From Bifidobacterium merycicum DSM 6492 (lineage in GTDB: Bacteria; Actinomycetota; Actinomycetes; Actinomycetales; Bifidobacteriaceae): a stretch of 64,000 nt of DNA. The notes beneath the pieces were generated by a model. That model worked only from the letters and a program-made list of their open reading frames with translations, ran no database searches and was not told the origin of the DNA. Location of the stretch: positions 248,001-312,000 of the forward strand of contig NZ_FQTX01000003.1 of assembly GCF_900129045.1 (NCBI RefSeq), in the 5' to 3' direction. Below, piece after piece: positions 18,096-25,781 of this stretch. The position numbers and the translations under genes are program-made. Every line of letters starts with the position of its first letter. Positions within the stretch are counted from its first letter, which is position 1.

Positions 18096-19582
18096 CGGTC
18101 GGACATGGCGAAACTGTTATGCATCAGGTTGCTGGATGTGTACAGCACATCGTTGAGCAGCGTGGTGGCGTGCTTGCGCAGATATTCCGCCATTTCGGTG
18201 TTGGCGGCTTCAAGACGACGACGCATCGTCGCGGCATCGCTCGGCGCTTCCCCGGCGAGCGCCGCATCCGTGCGTTCCACCAGACGATGCCCGAACACGC
18301 GCGCATTCTCCGCAAACCCCTCAACCGCATTGTTGGTCTCATACCAGTGCGCATCGGCGAGCGCCGCGATCAGACGGTTCGTCCAATACAGGTTGCCGGT
18401 GGAGACCTCGGGCGTGGTGTCGCGCAGGTAGGCCGGGGTATCGTCCACGTTCGCGTAGAACGGGGTGGCTGCGGTGAACGGGCCGGAACCGTAGGAAATC
18501 CACATGATGGAACGGCTTTCGGCCGGCGCATACGGGCGGATCTGCATGGCGACCATGTGGCCGGTGCGGTTGATGCCGATCGGGCGGTAGCGGTGGCGGC
18601 TTTCCGGAGTGCCGAGCGTGCCATACGGGTCGTAGGGCGTGCCTTCGAAATGGGCGCTCATGAGGAAGTCGACGTCTTCGATGGTGACGGTGTTTTCCGG
18701 CACACGGCACCACGGGATGTCGTCGCTGGACGGCGTGTAGCGGGCGGCGGACGAATCCCAGTCCTCGCTCGGGTTGAGGTGGCGCTGCATGTACCAGGCG
18801 CGAGGCGTGTTGTAGATGTGATCCTTGGTGGTGGCGGTGCCGAACACGGTGCGCGGGTTGAACCGGTTGAGATCGGTGTCGGAGGGGTTGACCGTGCGGT
18901 TGAGATGATGTTCGGCTATGAATTCGCGCAAATCGCCGGAGCACAGGTGTTCGCGCTGATCGCCGAAGGCGTCGTTGCAGTCGAAATCGTCGATGCCGAG
19001 CTGGTTGGGGATGGTCGCATAGCAATCATCCGGCACGCGGCGTGCGATCCAGTGGTGCCCGCCGATGGTTTCGACGTACCAGATCTCGTCCATGTCGGAG
19101 ATGATGACGCCGTTCGCCTCATAGGTGCCGTACTGTTCCAGTAGTCCGCCGAAACGCTTGACACCTTCGCGGGCGGTGGTGATGTATGGCAGCACCAAGG
19201 TGATGATGTCCTCTTCGCCAATGCCGCCGGGCGTACCGTCCTCCTCCAGCTTGACCATGGGGTCGGCGGCGAGTACACGCTCGTTGACCGCGATGGTTTC
19301 AGTGGCGCTCATGGCCACATTGTGCTCGTTGACGCCCGCTTCGGCGAGCACGCCGCGGTTGGGCAGCACATTCGGCACGATGCTGTAGCGGCAGGGGTTG
19401 TCGGGGAGGTCGATGTCGACATGGCTCAGCACGCTGCGGTAGTGGCGGGGCTGATCTTCCGGCGCGACCACGATGAAACGCTTGGGATCGTAACGGCCCG
19501 AACCTGAATCATCGTCGCGGGCGATGATGGTGGAGCCGTCGTAGCTGGCTTGCTTTCCTACGAGAATGGTTGTGCATGACAT
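18086..19582 (-). CDS. pepD: C69-family dipeptidase
   Basis: A 498-residue Ntn-hydrolase dipeptidase of MEROPS family C69. These enzymes cleave a broad range of dipeptides and help lactic and bifid bacteria use peptides from their surroundings. The protein begins MSCTTILVGKQASYDGSTIIARDDD; Cys3 is the expected N-terminal nucleophile after removal of the leader residues. There is no signal peptide, so it should be cytosolic. It stands alone between the palindromic element and the tRNA gene, and its stop lies in a short tandem repeat. Confidence 0.9.
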   Translation of the reverse strand: MSCTTILVGKQASYDGSTIIARDDDSGSGRYDPKRFIVVAPEDQPRHYRSVLSHVDIDLPDNPCRYSIVPNVLPNRGVLAEAGVNEHNVAMSATETIAVNERVLAADPMVKLEEDGTPGGIGEEDIITLVLPYITTAREGVKRFGGLLEQYGTYEANGVIISDMDEIWYVETIGGHHWIARRVPDDCYATIPNQLGIDDFDCNDAFGDQREHLCSGDLREFIAEHHLNRTVNPSDTDLNRFNPRTVFGTATTKDHIYNTPRAWYMQRHLNPSEDWDSSAARYTPSSDDIPWCRVPENTVTIEDVDFLMSAHFEGTPYDPYGTLGTPESRHRYRPIGINRTGHMVAMQIRPYAPAESRSIMWISYGSGPFTAATPFYANVDDTPAYLRDTTPEVSTGNLYWTNRLIAALADAHWYETNNAVEGFAENARVFGHRLVERTDAALAGEAPSDAATMRRRLEAANTEMAEYLRKHATTLLNDVLYTSSNLMHNSFAMSDRWN

Positions 19583-19771
19583 GCTGCCTTACTGTAGGAG
19601 GATGCGCGGAAGACGGCGATGCCAGTCGGGGAGTTGCGAGGCGGCAGCGGCTGTGAATCGCACGGGTGAATCGCGCATGGGCGGATTGCACGGAATGGGC
19701 ACAGGACGGGCCGAGAATGGGCACAGACTTGATTGACATGCCTGTTTGTGGCGCTTCTTCGAAAGATGCTG

Positions 19772-19777
19772 TATAAT
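19772..19777 (+). promoter_or_regulatory. -10 element of the tRNA-Lys gene
   Basis: A perfect TATAAT lies 11 bases before the tRNA. No good -35 is found at 17 bp; TTGACA at 19733 is too far, and TTGTGG at 19746 has a long 20-bp spacer. Confidence 0.5.
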
Positions 19778-19788
19778 GTCCGACTGTT

Positions 19789-19861
19789 GCCCCTCTAGCT
19801 CAACGGTTAGAGCAGCGTCCTTTTAAGTCGTGGGTTGTGGGTTCGAATCCCACGGGGGGCA
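19789..19861 (+). tRNA. tRNA-Lys (UUU)
   Basis: A full cloverleaf can be drawn: acceptor GCCCCTC/GGGGGGC, D stem GCTC/GAGC, T stem GTGGG/CCCAC with TTCGAAT, and anticodon TTT in loop CTTTTAA. The anticodon stem GCGTC/GTCGT has a U-U mismatch at 30-40 and a G-U pair at 27-43. The 3' CCA is not encoded (ACCG follows). A strong terminator comes right after. Confidence 0.93.
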
Positions 19862-19866
19862 CCGCG

Positions 19867-19900
19867 AATCCCTCGGAGCCGTTGGCTCCGAGGGATTTTT
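19867..19900 (+). terminator. Intrinsic terminator after tRNA-Lys
   Basis: AATCCCTCGGAGCC pairs with GGCTCCGAGGGATT (14 bp, 3-base loop) and runs into TTTTT. Confidence 0.9.
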
Positions 19901-19970
19901 CATACCTATGCTTGTACTACTATGCCGCCCCCACTGAAGGAATGGCGCACAAACCTTGCACCTCGATCTT

Positions 19971-20089
19971 CCTAAAATCAGACAGAATCAGGAACTTGTC
20001 CGAAAATGAGGAAGCCCACCGAAACCCACCAACACCCCGCTCCTCAAAATCAGACAAAATTGAGGGAAATATGTCTGAAAATGGGGAGA
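19971..20089. repeat. Two TCAGACA...TGTCTGA hairpin repeats before the aminotransferase
   Basis: Two related units of about 41-49 bases lie at 19971-20011 and 20041-20089. Each has AAAATCAGACA, a short A/G-rich spacer, then TGTCYGAAAATG, a 7-bp inverted repeat. Similar units in the opposite orientation lie after the gene at 21483-21718. Confidence 0.7.
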
Positions 20090-20284
20090 GGAGGGTGGTG
20101 GACGCGACTGGAGGCAGGATTTCGCCAGCAAACCCCGGAGGGCTCATCAGGGGGAAAACATGACACGGACGGGCTTATCAGGAGAAGACATGGCAAAGCC
20201 CGGAATAGGGCCGACGGCGCCACACATGCCGGGATATACTGAGACGCGAATACGGCGAAAATGAACAAGCACGGGAGGAAGCCG

Positions 20285-21475
20285 ATGATCAACGAGCAAT
20301 ACAAGGCGATGCTGGGCGGCAAGTCCGTCATCCGCGAGCTGAGCGAATACGCCACCAGGCGCGGTGCGCAAATCGGGTATGAAAACGTCTTCGACTTCTC
20401 CCTGGGTAATCCTTCCGTCCCCGCGCCGCGCGACTTCACCGACGCCATGGTCGACCTGTACGAGAACGGCGACCCCGTCGCCATCCACGGTTACTCCCCC
20501 TCGCTGGGCATCCCCTCCGTATGCGCCACCATCGCGGACTCCTTGAACCACCGCTTCGGCATGGATTACGAAGGCCGCCACATCTTCCCCACCACGGGTG
20601 CCGCGGGCGCACTCTCCCACGCCATGAGGGCCGTGACCAAGCCGGGTGACGAAATCATCACCTTCGCCCCCTACTTCCCCGAATACCAGCCGTATGTGAA
20701 CGGCACCGGCGCACATCTGACAGTCATCCCCGCCGACACCGCCAGCTTCCAAATCAACTTCGAAGCGTTCGAAGCCGCGCTGAACCCGAACGTGCAGGCC
20801 ATCCTCATCAACACCCCGAACAATCCTTCCGGCGCGGTGTATTCCACGCAGACGCTGACCAAGCTGGCAGCGATCCTCGAAACGAAGCAGCAGGAGTACG
20901 GCCATGACATCTTCCTCATCAGCGATGAACCGTACCGCGAGATCGTATTCGACGGCAACACCCAGCCGTACCCGGCCCGCTTCTACGCCAACACGCTGAC
21001 CTGCTACTCCTTCTCCAAGTCGCTGTCGCTGCCGGGCGAGCGCATTGGCTACGTGGCCGTGAACCCGAAGGCCACCGACGCCGATCTGCTGGTGCCGATG
21101 ATGGGCCAGATCAGCCGCGGCACCGGTCATAACTGCCCGCCGAGCTCGATTCAGCTGGGTGTTGCAAAGGTCATCGACGAGACCAGCGATCTGAGCGTCT
21201 ATGAGACGAACATGAACCTGCTGTACGACACGCTCACCTCGCTCGGTTTCGACGTGGTGCGCCCCGGCGGCACGTTCTACATCTTCCCGAAGGCGTTGGA
21301 GGAGGATGCGACCGCGTTCTGCATGAAGGCGAAGGATTACGATCTGATCCTGGTGCCGTCGGAAAGCTTCGGCGTACCCGGCTACTTCCGCATGGCGTAT
21401 TGCATCGATACGGAGAAGGTGAAGCGTTCGATCGGCGCGTTGGAGCGTTTCGTGCACGAACAGTACGGCAAGTGA
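20285..21475 (+). CDS. PLP-dependent aminotransferase, class I/II
   Basis: A 396-residue fold-type I aminotransferase. The PLP lysine is Lys245 in SFSKSLSLPGERIGY; INTPNNPSGAV and ISDEPYREIVFDG supply the Asn and Asp/Tyr cofactor contacts. It transfers an amino group between an amino acid and a 2-oxo acid; substrate choice cannot be read from sequence. The start at 20285 follows GGGAGGAAGCCG, preferred over an in-frame ATG at 20261 that lies before this site. The gene is a single unit bracketed by related hairpin repeats on both sides. Confidence 0.88.
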   Translation: MINEQYKAMLGGKSVIRELSEYATRRGAQIGYENVFDFSLGNPSVPAPRDFTDAMVDLYENGDPVAIHGYSPSLGIPSVCATIADSLNHRFGMDYEGRHIFPTTGAAGALSHAMRAVTKPGDEIITFAPYFPEYQPYVNGTGAHLTVIPADTASFQINFEAFEAALNPNVQAILINTPNNPSGAVYSTQTLTKLAAILETKQQEYGHDIFLISDEPYREIVFDGNTQPYPARFYANTLTCYSFSKSLSLPGERIGYVAVNPKATDADLLVPMMGQISRGTGHNCPPSSIQLGVAKVIDETSDLSVYETNMNLLYDTLTSLGFDVVRPGGTFYIFPKALEEDATAFCMKAKDYDLILVPSESFGVPGYFRMAYCIDTEKVKRSIGALERFVHEQYGK

Positions 21476-21482
21476 CGGCTGC

Positions 21483-21718
21483 CAGTACAGAATTGGGCTG
21501 ATTCTGTCTGATTCTGAGGAACCCCTGGCCGCATCCCCGCCACCACCAGTCGCCTCCGTCAGTCCATCTCTCTCCCCATTTTCAGACAAATTCCCCTCAA
21601 TTTTGTCCGATTGCGGGGAGGAGGGGATGCCGGAGGGTTTCGACGGGTTTCGGAGGGCTTCGGCGGGCTTCCCTGTTTTCGGACAGAGTTGGGCTGATTT
21701 TGTCTGATTTTGGGGAGG
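21483..21718. repeat. Three hairpin repeats after the aminotransferase
   Basis: Units at 21483-21520, 21572-21620 and 21672-21718 are related to those at 19971-20089. The middle unit, read on the minus strand, matches 20041-20089 closely (GACAAAATTGAGGG, TTTGTCTGAAAATGGGGAG). The outer two share TTGGGCTGATTYTGTCTGATT. Confidence 0.7.
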
Positions 21719-21782
21719 GGCCTGATTTTGCGGAGGTCAAGGTGTCCGGGCTTTCACTTCCATTCCCTCAGCGTGAGAGCGA

Positions 21783-23015
21783 TCACGGACGCCCGGCCAG
21801 CGTCGGGTCGATATGCATGGTGGGCAGGCGCTGCTCCATCACCTCATTGTTGAAATGCAGGTCGATCCATTGCACGACCGGCGAATCGGAGTGGATGCCG
21901 GCCAGACGCATGTACCAGCAGTCGATGGCCATGAGCGTGAACAGCGCGTCGCTCAGCAGCAGCACGAAACATACGGAAGTCAGCGAGTAGCGGATCTTCC
22001 ACGGAATCCGGTTGATGCAGTTCAGCAGGGCGGGCAGAATCAGCCGCATCCATATCACGCCCAGCACGCCCCAGAAGAACATGAACTGGCCGCAGGTGCG
22101 CCCGCCGATCGACAACCATTTGCCGGTGTAATCCCACGCCTTCATGCCGACGGTCACTTCCATGAACCAGCTGCTGAGCCATTCGAACGCACCGCCCAGC
22201 ACCGCCGACGACATGAAGATCGTCAGGATGCCCGACCGGTACAGACGGTTCAGGCATACGGAGACGAGCAGCGTGCCGAAACCATAGATCGCGGAGAACG
22301 GCCCATACAGGAAGCTGGCGCGATTCTGATACCCGCCGAACACGACGGCGTGGTACACCGTTTCGACGGCGCATCCGAACACGCAACCGACGGCGAACAG
22401 CCAGAACATGTTGAAGAAGTTCAGTTCCATGTAGCCTTTGCCGGTGCGGTCGCGGCCAAGCATGCCGTCGCGTTCGCTTTCGAGGAACGCGTCGCGCTCG
22501 TCCATGCGCCGCAGCGTGCGCTGCAACCGGCGTTCTTCGCGCAGGCCCGGATCGACCATGACGGACAGCGCCGCCAACAGCAGGAATTGCACCACCTGCA
22601 CCAGCAGATTCCACCCAACACCGTGCAGGCAGAGGGCGAACATGATCTCGAAGAAGGTGAGCGGCATCAGCACGTATGTCCAGGGCGCGGCGCGATGGCG
22701 CTTCTTACGGAGGATCAGCAGCACGCCGAAGATAATCATGAGCACGGAGTTCACGGCGAACAGCGCGGCACCGATCACGGACATGATCACGGTGAGGTTC
22801 AGCGGATTGACGTGCCGGTAGCCGAGCGCCACTGCGCTTATGGACAGGATGATTTCTCGCATGACGAGCGGAAAGGACACGATGCCGTCGAATAGCACCA
22901 AGTCGCCGAAGAAGGTGACGATGAGCGGCATGTTCCGTTCCAGATCGCGGGTGTGAGCGTTGTGAGCGGCGCGATGAGCGGCATTGCGAGCATCGTTACG
23001 AGCGGTATCCGCCAT
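21783..23015 (-). CDS. CmpB-type putative ABC transporter membrane protein (PF06541)
   Basis: A 410-residue integral membrane protein with about nine or ten hydrophobic segments. The second half has the PF06541 pattern: GCVFGCAVETVYHAVVFGGYQNRASFLYGPFSAIYGFG followed by FEWLSSWFMEVTVGMKAWDY. The family is annotated as a putative ABC transporter type IV membrane protein, but its real role is not established. A charged, Arg-rich cytosolic loop (EERRLQRTLRRMDERD) splits the two membrane halves. The start has AGGGAGAAAAC before ATG. It is divergent from the YhgE pair at 23244. Confidence 0.75.
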   Translation of the reverse strand: MADTARNDARNAAHRAAHNAHTRDLERNMPLIVTFFGDLVLFDGIVSFPLVMREIILSISAVALGYRHVNPLNLTVIMSVIGAALFAVNSVLMIIFGVLLILRKKRHRAAPWTYVLMPLTFFEIMFALCLHGVGWNLLVQVVQFLLLAALSVMVDPGLREERRLQRTLRRMDERDAFLESERDGMLGRDRTGKGYMELNFFNMFWLFAVGCVFGCAVETVYHAVVFGGYQNRASFLYGPFSAIYGFGTLLVSVCLNRLYRSGILTIFMSSAVLGGAFEWLSSWFMEVTVGMKAWDYTGKWLSIGGRTCGQFMFFWGVLGVIWMRLILPALLNCINRIPWKIRYSLTSVCFVLLLSDALFTLMAIDCWYMRLAGIHSDSPVVQWIDLHFNNEVMEQRLPTMHIDPTLAGRP

Positions 23016-23150
23016 GTTTTCTCCCTATCTACCCAATACGCTCCAACCTAACAAAGCGGGCATACTTCGGCCTTGGGGTCAGCTTCCGGCAAAACCTGGG
23101 CCGCCACCGGCCACGGCACGGAATCGCTTGGCAGCGGAATTGGGGACAGG

Positions 23151-23200
23151 GTACGATACGCTACTTGTTGCGTAGCGCTACGCAATGCGTAGCATATACT
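23151..23200 (+). promoter_or_regulatory. Palindromic operator and promoter of the YhgE pair
   Basis: A perfect 18-bp palindrome TTGCGTAGCGCTACGCAA (23168-23185) is flanked by outer half sites: TACGCTAC before it and GCGTAGCA after it, giving four copies of a GCGTAGC-type half site. A -10-like TATACT follows at 23195. It is a likely target of the TetR regulator encoded at the operon end (28051). Confidence 0.7.
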
Positions 23201-23243
23201 GAGAAGACTTCACAGGCCTTCGCAAGACTTCATAAGGAGACCG

Positions 23244-25781
23244 ATGGGCAACGTACTCGCGATTCTCAAGCGCGATTTCAAACGATTGCTGAAAGTACCG
23301 TCCGCGTGGGTGGTGGCGATAGGCCTCGTACTGATTCCGCCGATGTACGCATGGTTCAACATCCGCGGATTCTGGAACCCGTACAAGAACACCAGCGGCA
23401 TCGAAGTGACGGTGGTGAACAACGACGAAGGCACCACCAACACGCTCGTCGGCAAAACCAATCTGGGCCTCCAGATCGTCAACCGGCTGAAGGACAACAC
23501 CCAGCTCGGCTGGAACTTCGCCGACGAACAGGAAGGCATGGAGCGCGTCCTCTCCGGCGAATCCTACGCCACCATCGTCATCCCCAAAACCTTCTCCAAG
23601 GATCTGCTCGGCGTCATCACCGGCAGCGGCAAACAGCCGGAACTCAAGTATTACGTCAATGAGAAAGCCAGCGCCATCGCCCCGAAGATCACGGACACCG
23701 GCGCCAGCACGGTCGACAACCAAGTCAACAGCACTTTCGTCTCGACCGTGAGCGAAGTGCTTTCCAAAGCGGTGAACACCCTCGACGGCGAAATCACCGA
23801 CAAGGCCGGCAGCATGCAGACCAGCGCCGTCAGCTCGCTGACCGAAGCGCGCGGCACAATCAGCTCCACGCGCACCAAACTCGTCTCACTCATCGCCGAC
23901 ATGGACGGCACGCCCACCAAGACGCAAGCCGCGCGGCAATCCATCTCCAGCCTGCAACAGGCTGCGGTCGACGCGGGCAACAGCCTGAGCGGCACCTCGA
24001 CCCTAATCTCCAGCACGCAGAACAGCCTGAACGATTTCGCCGCCAAAACCTCCAGCGGACTCGACAAGGGTTCCACGGCGATCACCCAGACCATGCAGCA
24101 GGCGACCACCACCATCAACACCGTCACCACCGGTCTGACCAACGTCAACGCCACGGCGGGCAACGCGGTCACCACCCTGCAGAACGCCAACGATTCCACG
24201 GCCAAAGTACTGGAATCGTTGAACCAATTGCCGATTGTGAGCGCCTTGCCCGAGCTGAAGGACGCCATCGCGCAACTGCAGAAAAGCAACGCGAACGCCG
24301 CCGAAACGCTGCGTGACATCAAAGCGCTGAACACCAGCACAGGCACGACCATCACCACCGTCTCCGGGCTGACCGCAAACGTCAACAACGCCGCGCAACA
24401 ATCGTTGACCGCCACCAACACGGCCCGATCGACCATCACCTCCGGTGCCATGCCACAGCTGAACGCCGGTCTGAGCTCGTTGGCCGGCGTGACAGGCACG
24501 CTCGGCGGCGGTCTGAGCAACCAGACGGCACTGGCCAGCCAAACCGCCACAGTGCTCGACCAGCTCGACAAAGCCAGTGCGGACACCGCCTCCGCGCTGC
24601 GCACCATGGACAAAGCGTTGGCGAAACTCAGCGACAAACTCGACACCGTCATCACCGATATCAGCGCATTGGACACCTCGAACATGCTAGGTTCCATGTT
24701 CGGCACGGACGGTGAGCTCGACACCGAACGTATCGCCGAATTCATGCTCTCCCCCACCGTGCTCGACACCAAAGTGTTGTACCCGGTGGACTCCTACGGT
24801 TCCGGCATGGCACCGCTGTTCACCAACATGGCGCTGTGGGTGGGCGCGTTCGCCCTAGTGGTGATCTTCAAAACGGAAGCCGATGAGGAAGGTATCCCGA
24901 ACATGACCTCCACGCAAGGCTACATGGGCCGATTCCTGTTCCTCGCCGTATTCGCGGCATTGCAAGGCCTCGCCACCACCGTGGGCAATCTGATACTCGG
25001 CGTGCAGACGGTCAACGCGGCCGCGTTCATCCTCACCGGCGTGCTCACCTCGCTGGTGGACCTCTCCATCATCTTCTCACTGTCCACCGCGTTCCTGCAT
25101 GTGGGCAAAGGCGTGTGCATCGCGCTCATCATGCTGCAGATCCCCGGCGCTTCAGGCCTCTACCCCATCGAGATGATGCCGAAGTTCTTCCGCACGCTCT
25201 ACCCGTTCTTCCCGTTCAACTATTCGATCAAAGCGTTCCGCGAAACCATCGGCGGCTTCTACGACGGGCATTGGGAGCAGAATATCGCCTACCTGCTATT
25301 GTTCAGCATCATCGGCTTCGCCATCGGCCTGATCATCCGCCCGCTCATGGCCAACACCAACCGCATGTTCGCGCGGCAGATCCAGGAAAGCGACATGATC
25401 ATCGGCGAGGACGTGCATCTGCCCGGCTCGGAATACCGCATTTCCAACGCCCTGCAGGCGCTGACGAACCATAGCAGATACAAGATGTCCATCGAACGCC
25501 GCGCCGCGCAGTTCGAAGCGCTCTACCCGCGCCTCAAACGCAGTGCATTGATCGCCGGGCTGGCCGTGCCGATCATTCTGGCCGTCACGTTCTCGCTGAC
25601 GACCAACGCCAAGCTCGAAGCATTGCTCGCATGGATCATTTGGATCCTGCTCATCATCGGCTTCCTGCTGGCCATCGAATTCATCCGCGACAACCTGCGC
25701 AGGCAGCGTGAGCTCGGCAACCTGGATGATGACGAGATCCGCATCGCACTCGCACGACACGAAAGGAAGCACGCCAAATGA
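23244..25781 (+). CDS. YhgE/Pip family membrane protein, first copy
   Basis: An 845-residue protein. A first membrane helix (WVVAIGLVLIPPMYAWFNI) is followed by a long extracellular Ser/Thr/Ala-rich helical domain with coiled-coil character (about 40-510), then a cluster of five or six membrane segments and a charged tail. This is the YhgE/Pip architecture, related to the permease part of ABC-2 exporters and to phage-infection proteins; in Firmicutes some act in secretion. The gene overlaps the second copy by 4 bases (ATGA). A strong palindrome before it and a TetR gene after it suggest inducible expression. Confidence 0.85.
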   Translation: MGNVLAILKRDFKRLLKVPSAWVVAIGLVLIPPMYAWFNIRGFWNPYKNTSGIEVTVVNNDEGTTNTLVGKTNLGLQIVNRLKDNTQLGWNFADEQEGMERVLSGESYATIVIPKTFSKDLLGVITGSGKQPELKYYVNEKASAIAPKITDTGASTVDNQVNSTFVSTVSEVLSKAVNTLDGEITDKAGSMQTSAVSSLTEARGTISSTRTKLVSLIADMDGTPTKTQAARQSISSLQQAAVDAGNSLSGTSTLISSTQNSLNDFAAKTSSGLDKGSTAITQTMQQATTTINTVTTGLTNVNATAGNAVTTLQNANDSTAKVLESLNQLPIVSALPELKDAIAQLQKSNANAAETLRDIKALNTSTGTTITTVSGLTANVNNAAQQSLTATNTARSTITSGAMPQLNAGLSSLAGVTGTLGGGLSNQTALASQTATVLDQLDKASADTASALRTMDKALAKLSDKLDTVITDISALDTSNMLGSMFGTDGELDTERIAEFMLSPTVLDTKVLYPVDSYGSGMAPLFTNMALWVGAFALVVIFKTEADEEGIPNMTSTQGYMGRFLFLAVFAALQGLATTVGNLILGVQTVNAAAFILTGVLTSLVDLSIIFSLSTAFLHVGKGVCIALIMLQIPGASGLYPIEMMPKFFRTLYPFFPFNYSIKAFRETIGGFYDGHWEQNIAYLLLFSIIGFAIGLIIRPLMANTNRMFARQIQESDMIIGEDVHLPGSEYRISNALQALTNHSRYKMSIERRAAQFEALYPRLKRSALIAGLAVPIILAVTFSLTTNAKLEALLAWIIWILLIIGFLLAIEFIRDNLRRQRELGNLDDDEIRIALARHERKHAK

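Noticed and set aside
17777..19144. Plus-strand frames starting in the nested-palindrome element
   Set aside because: They run antisense through the C69 dipeptidase gene and have no supporting motifs; the element itself is palindromic DNA.
19971..20089. Known metabolite riboswitch before the aminotransferase
   Set aside because: No core of SAM, lysine, glycine or other common classes is present; the units also occur downstream in opposite orientation.
20147..21589. 480-codon open frame on the minus strand opposite the aminotransferase
   Set aside because: Sequence shows antisense composition without motifs; the plus-strand protein has a full PLP enzyme signature and a good start.
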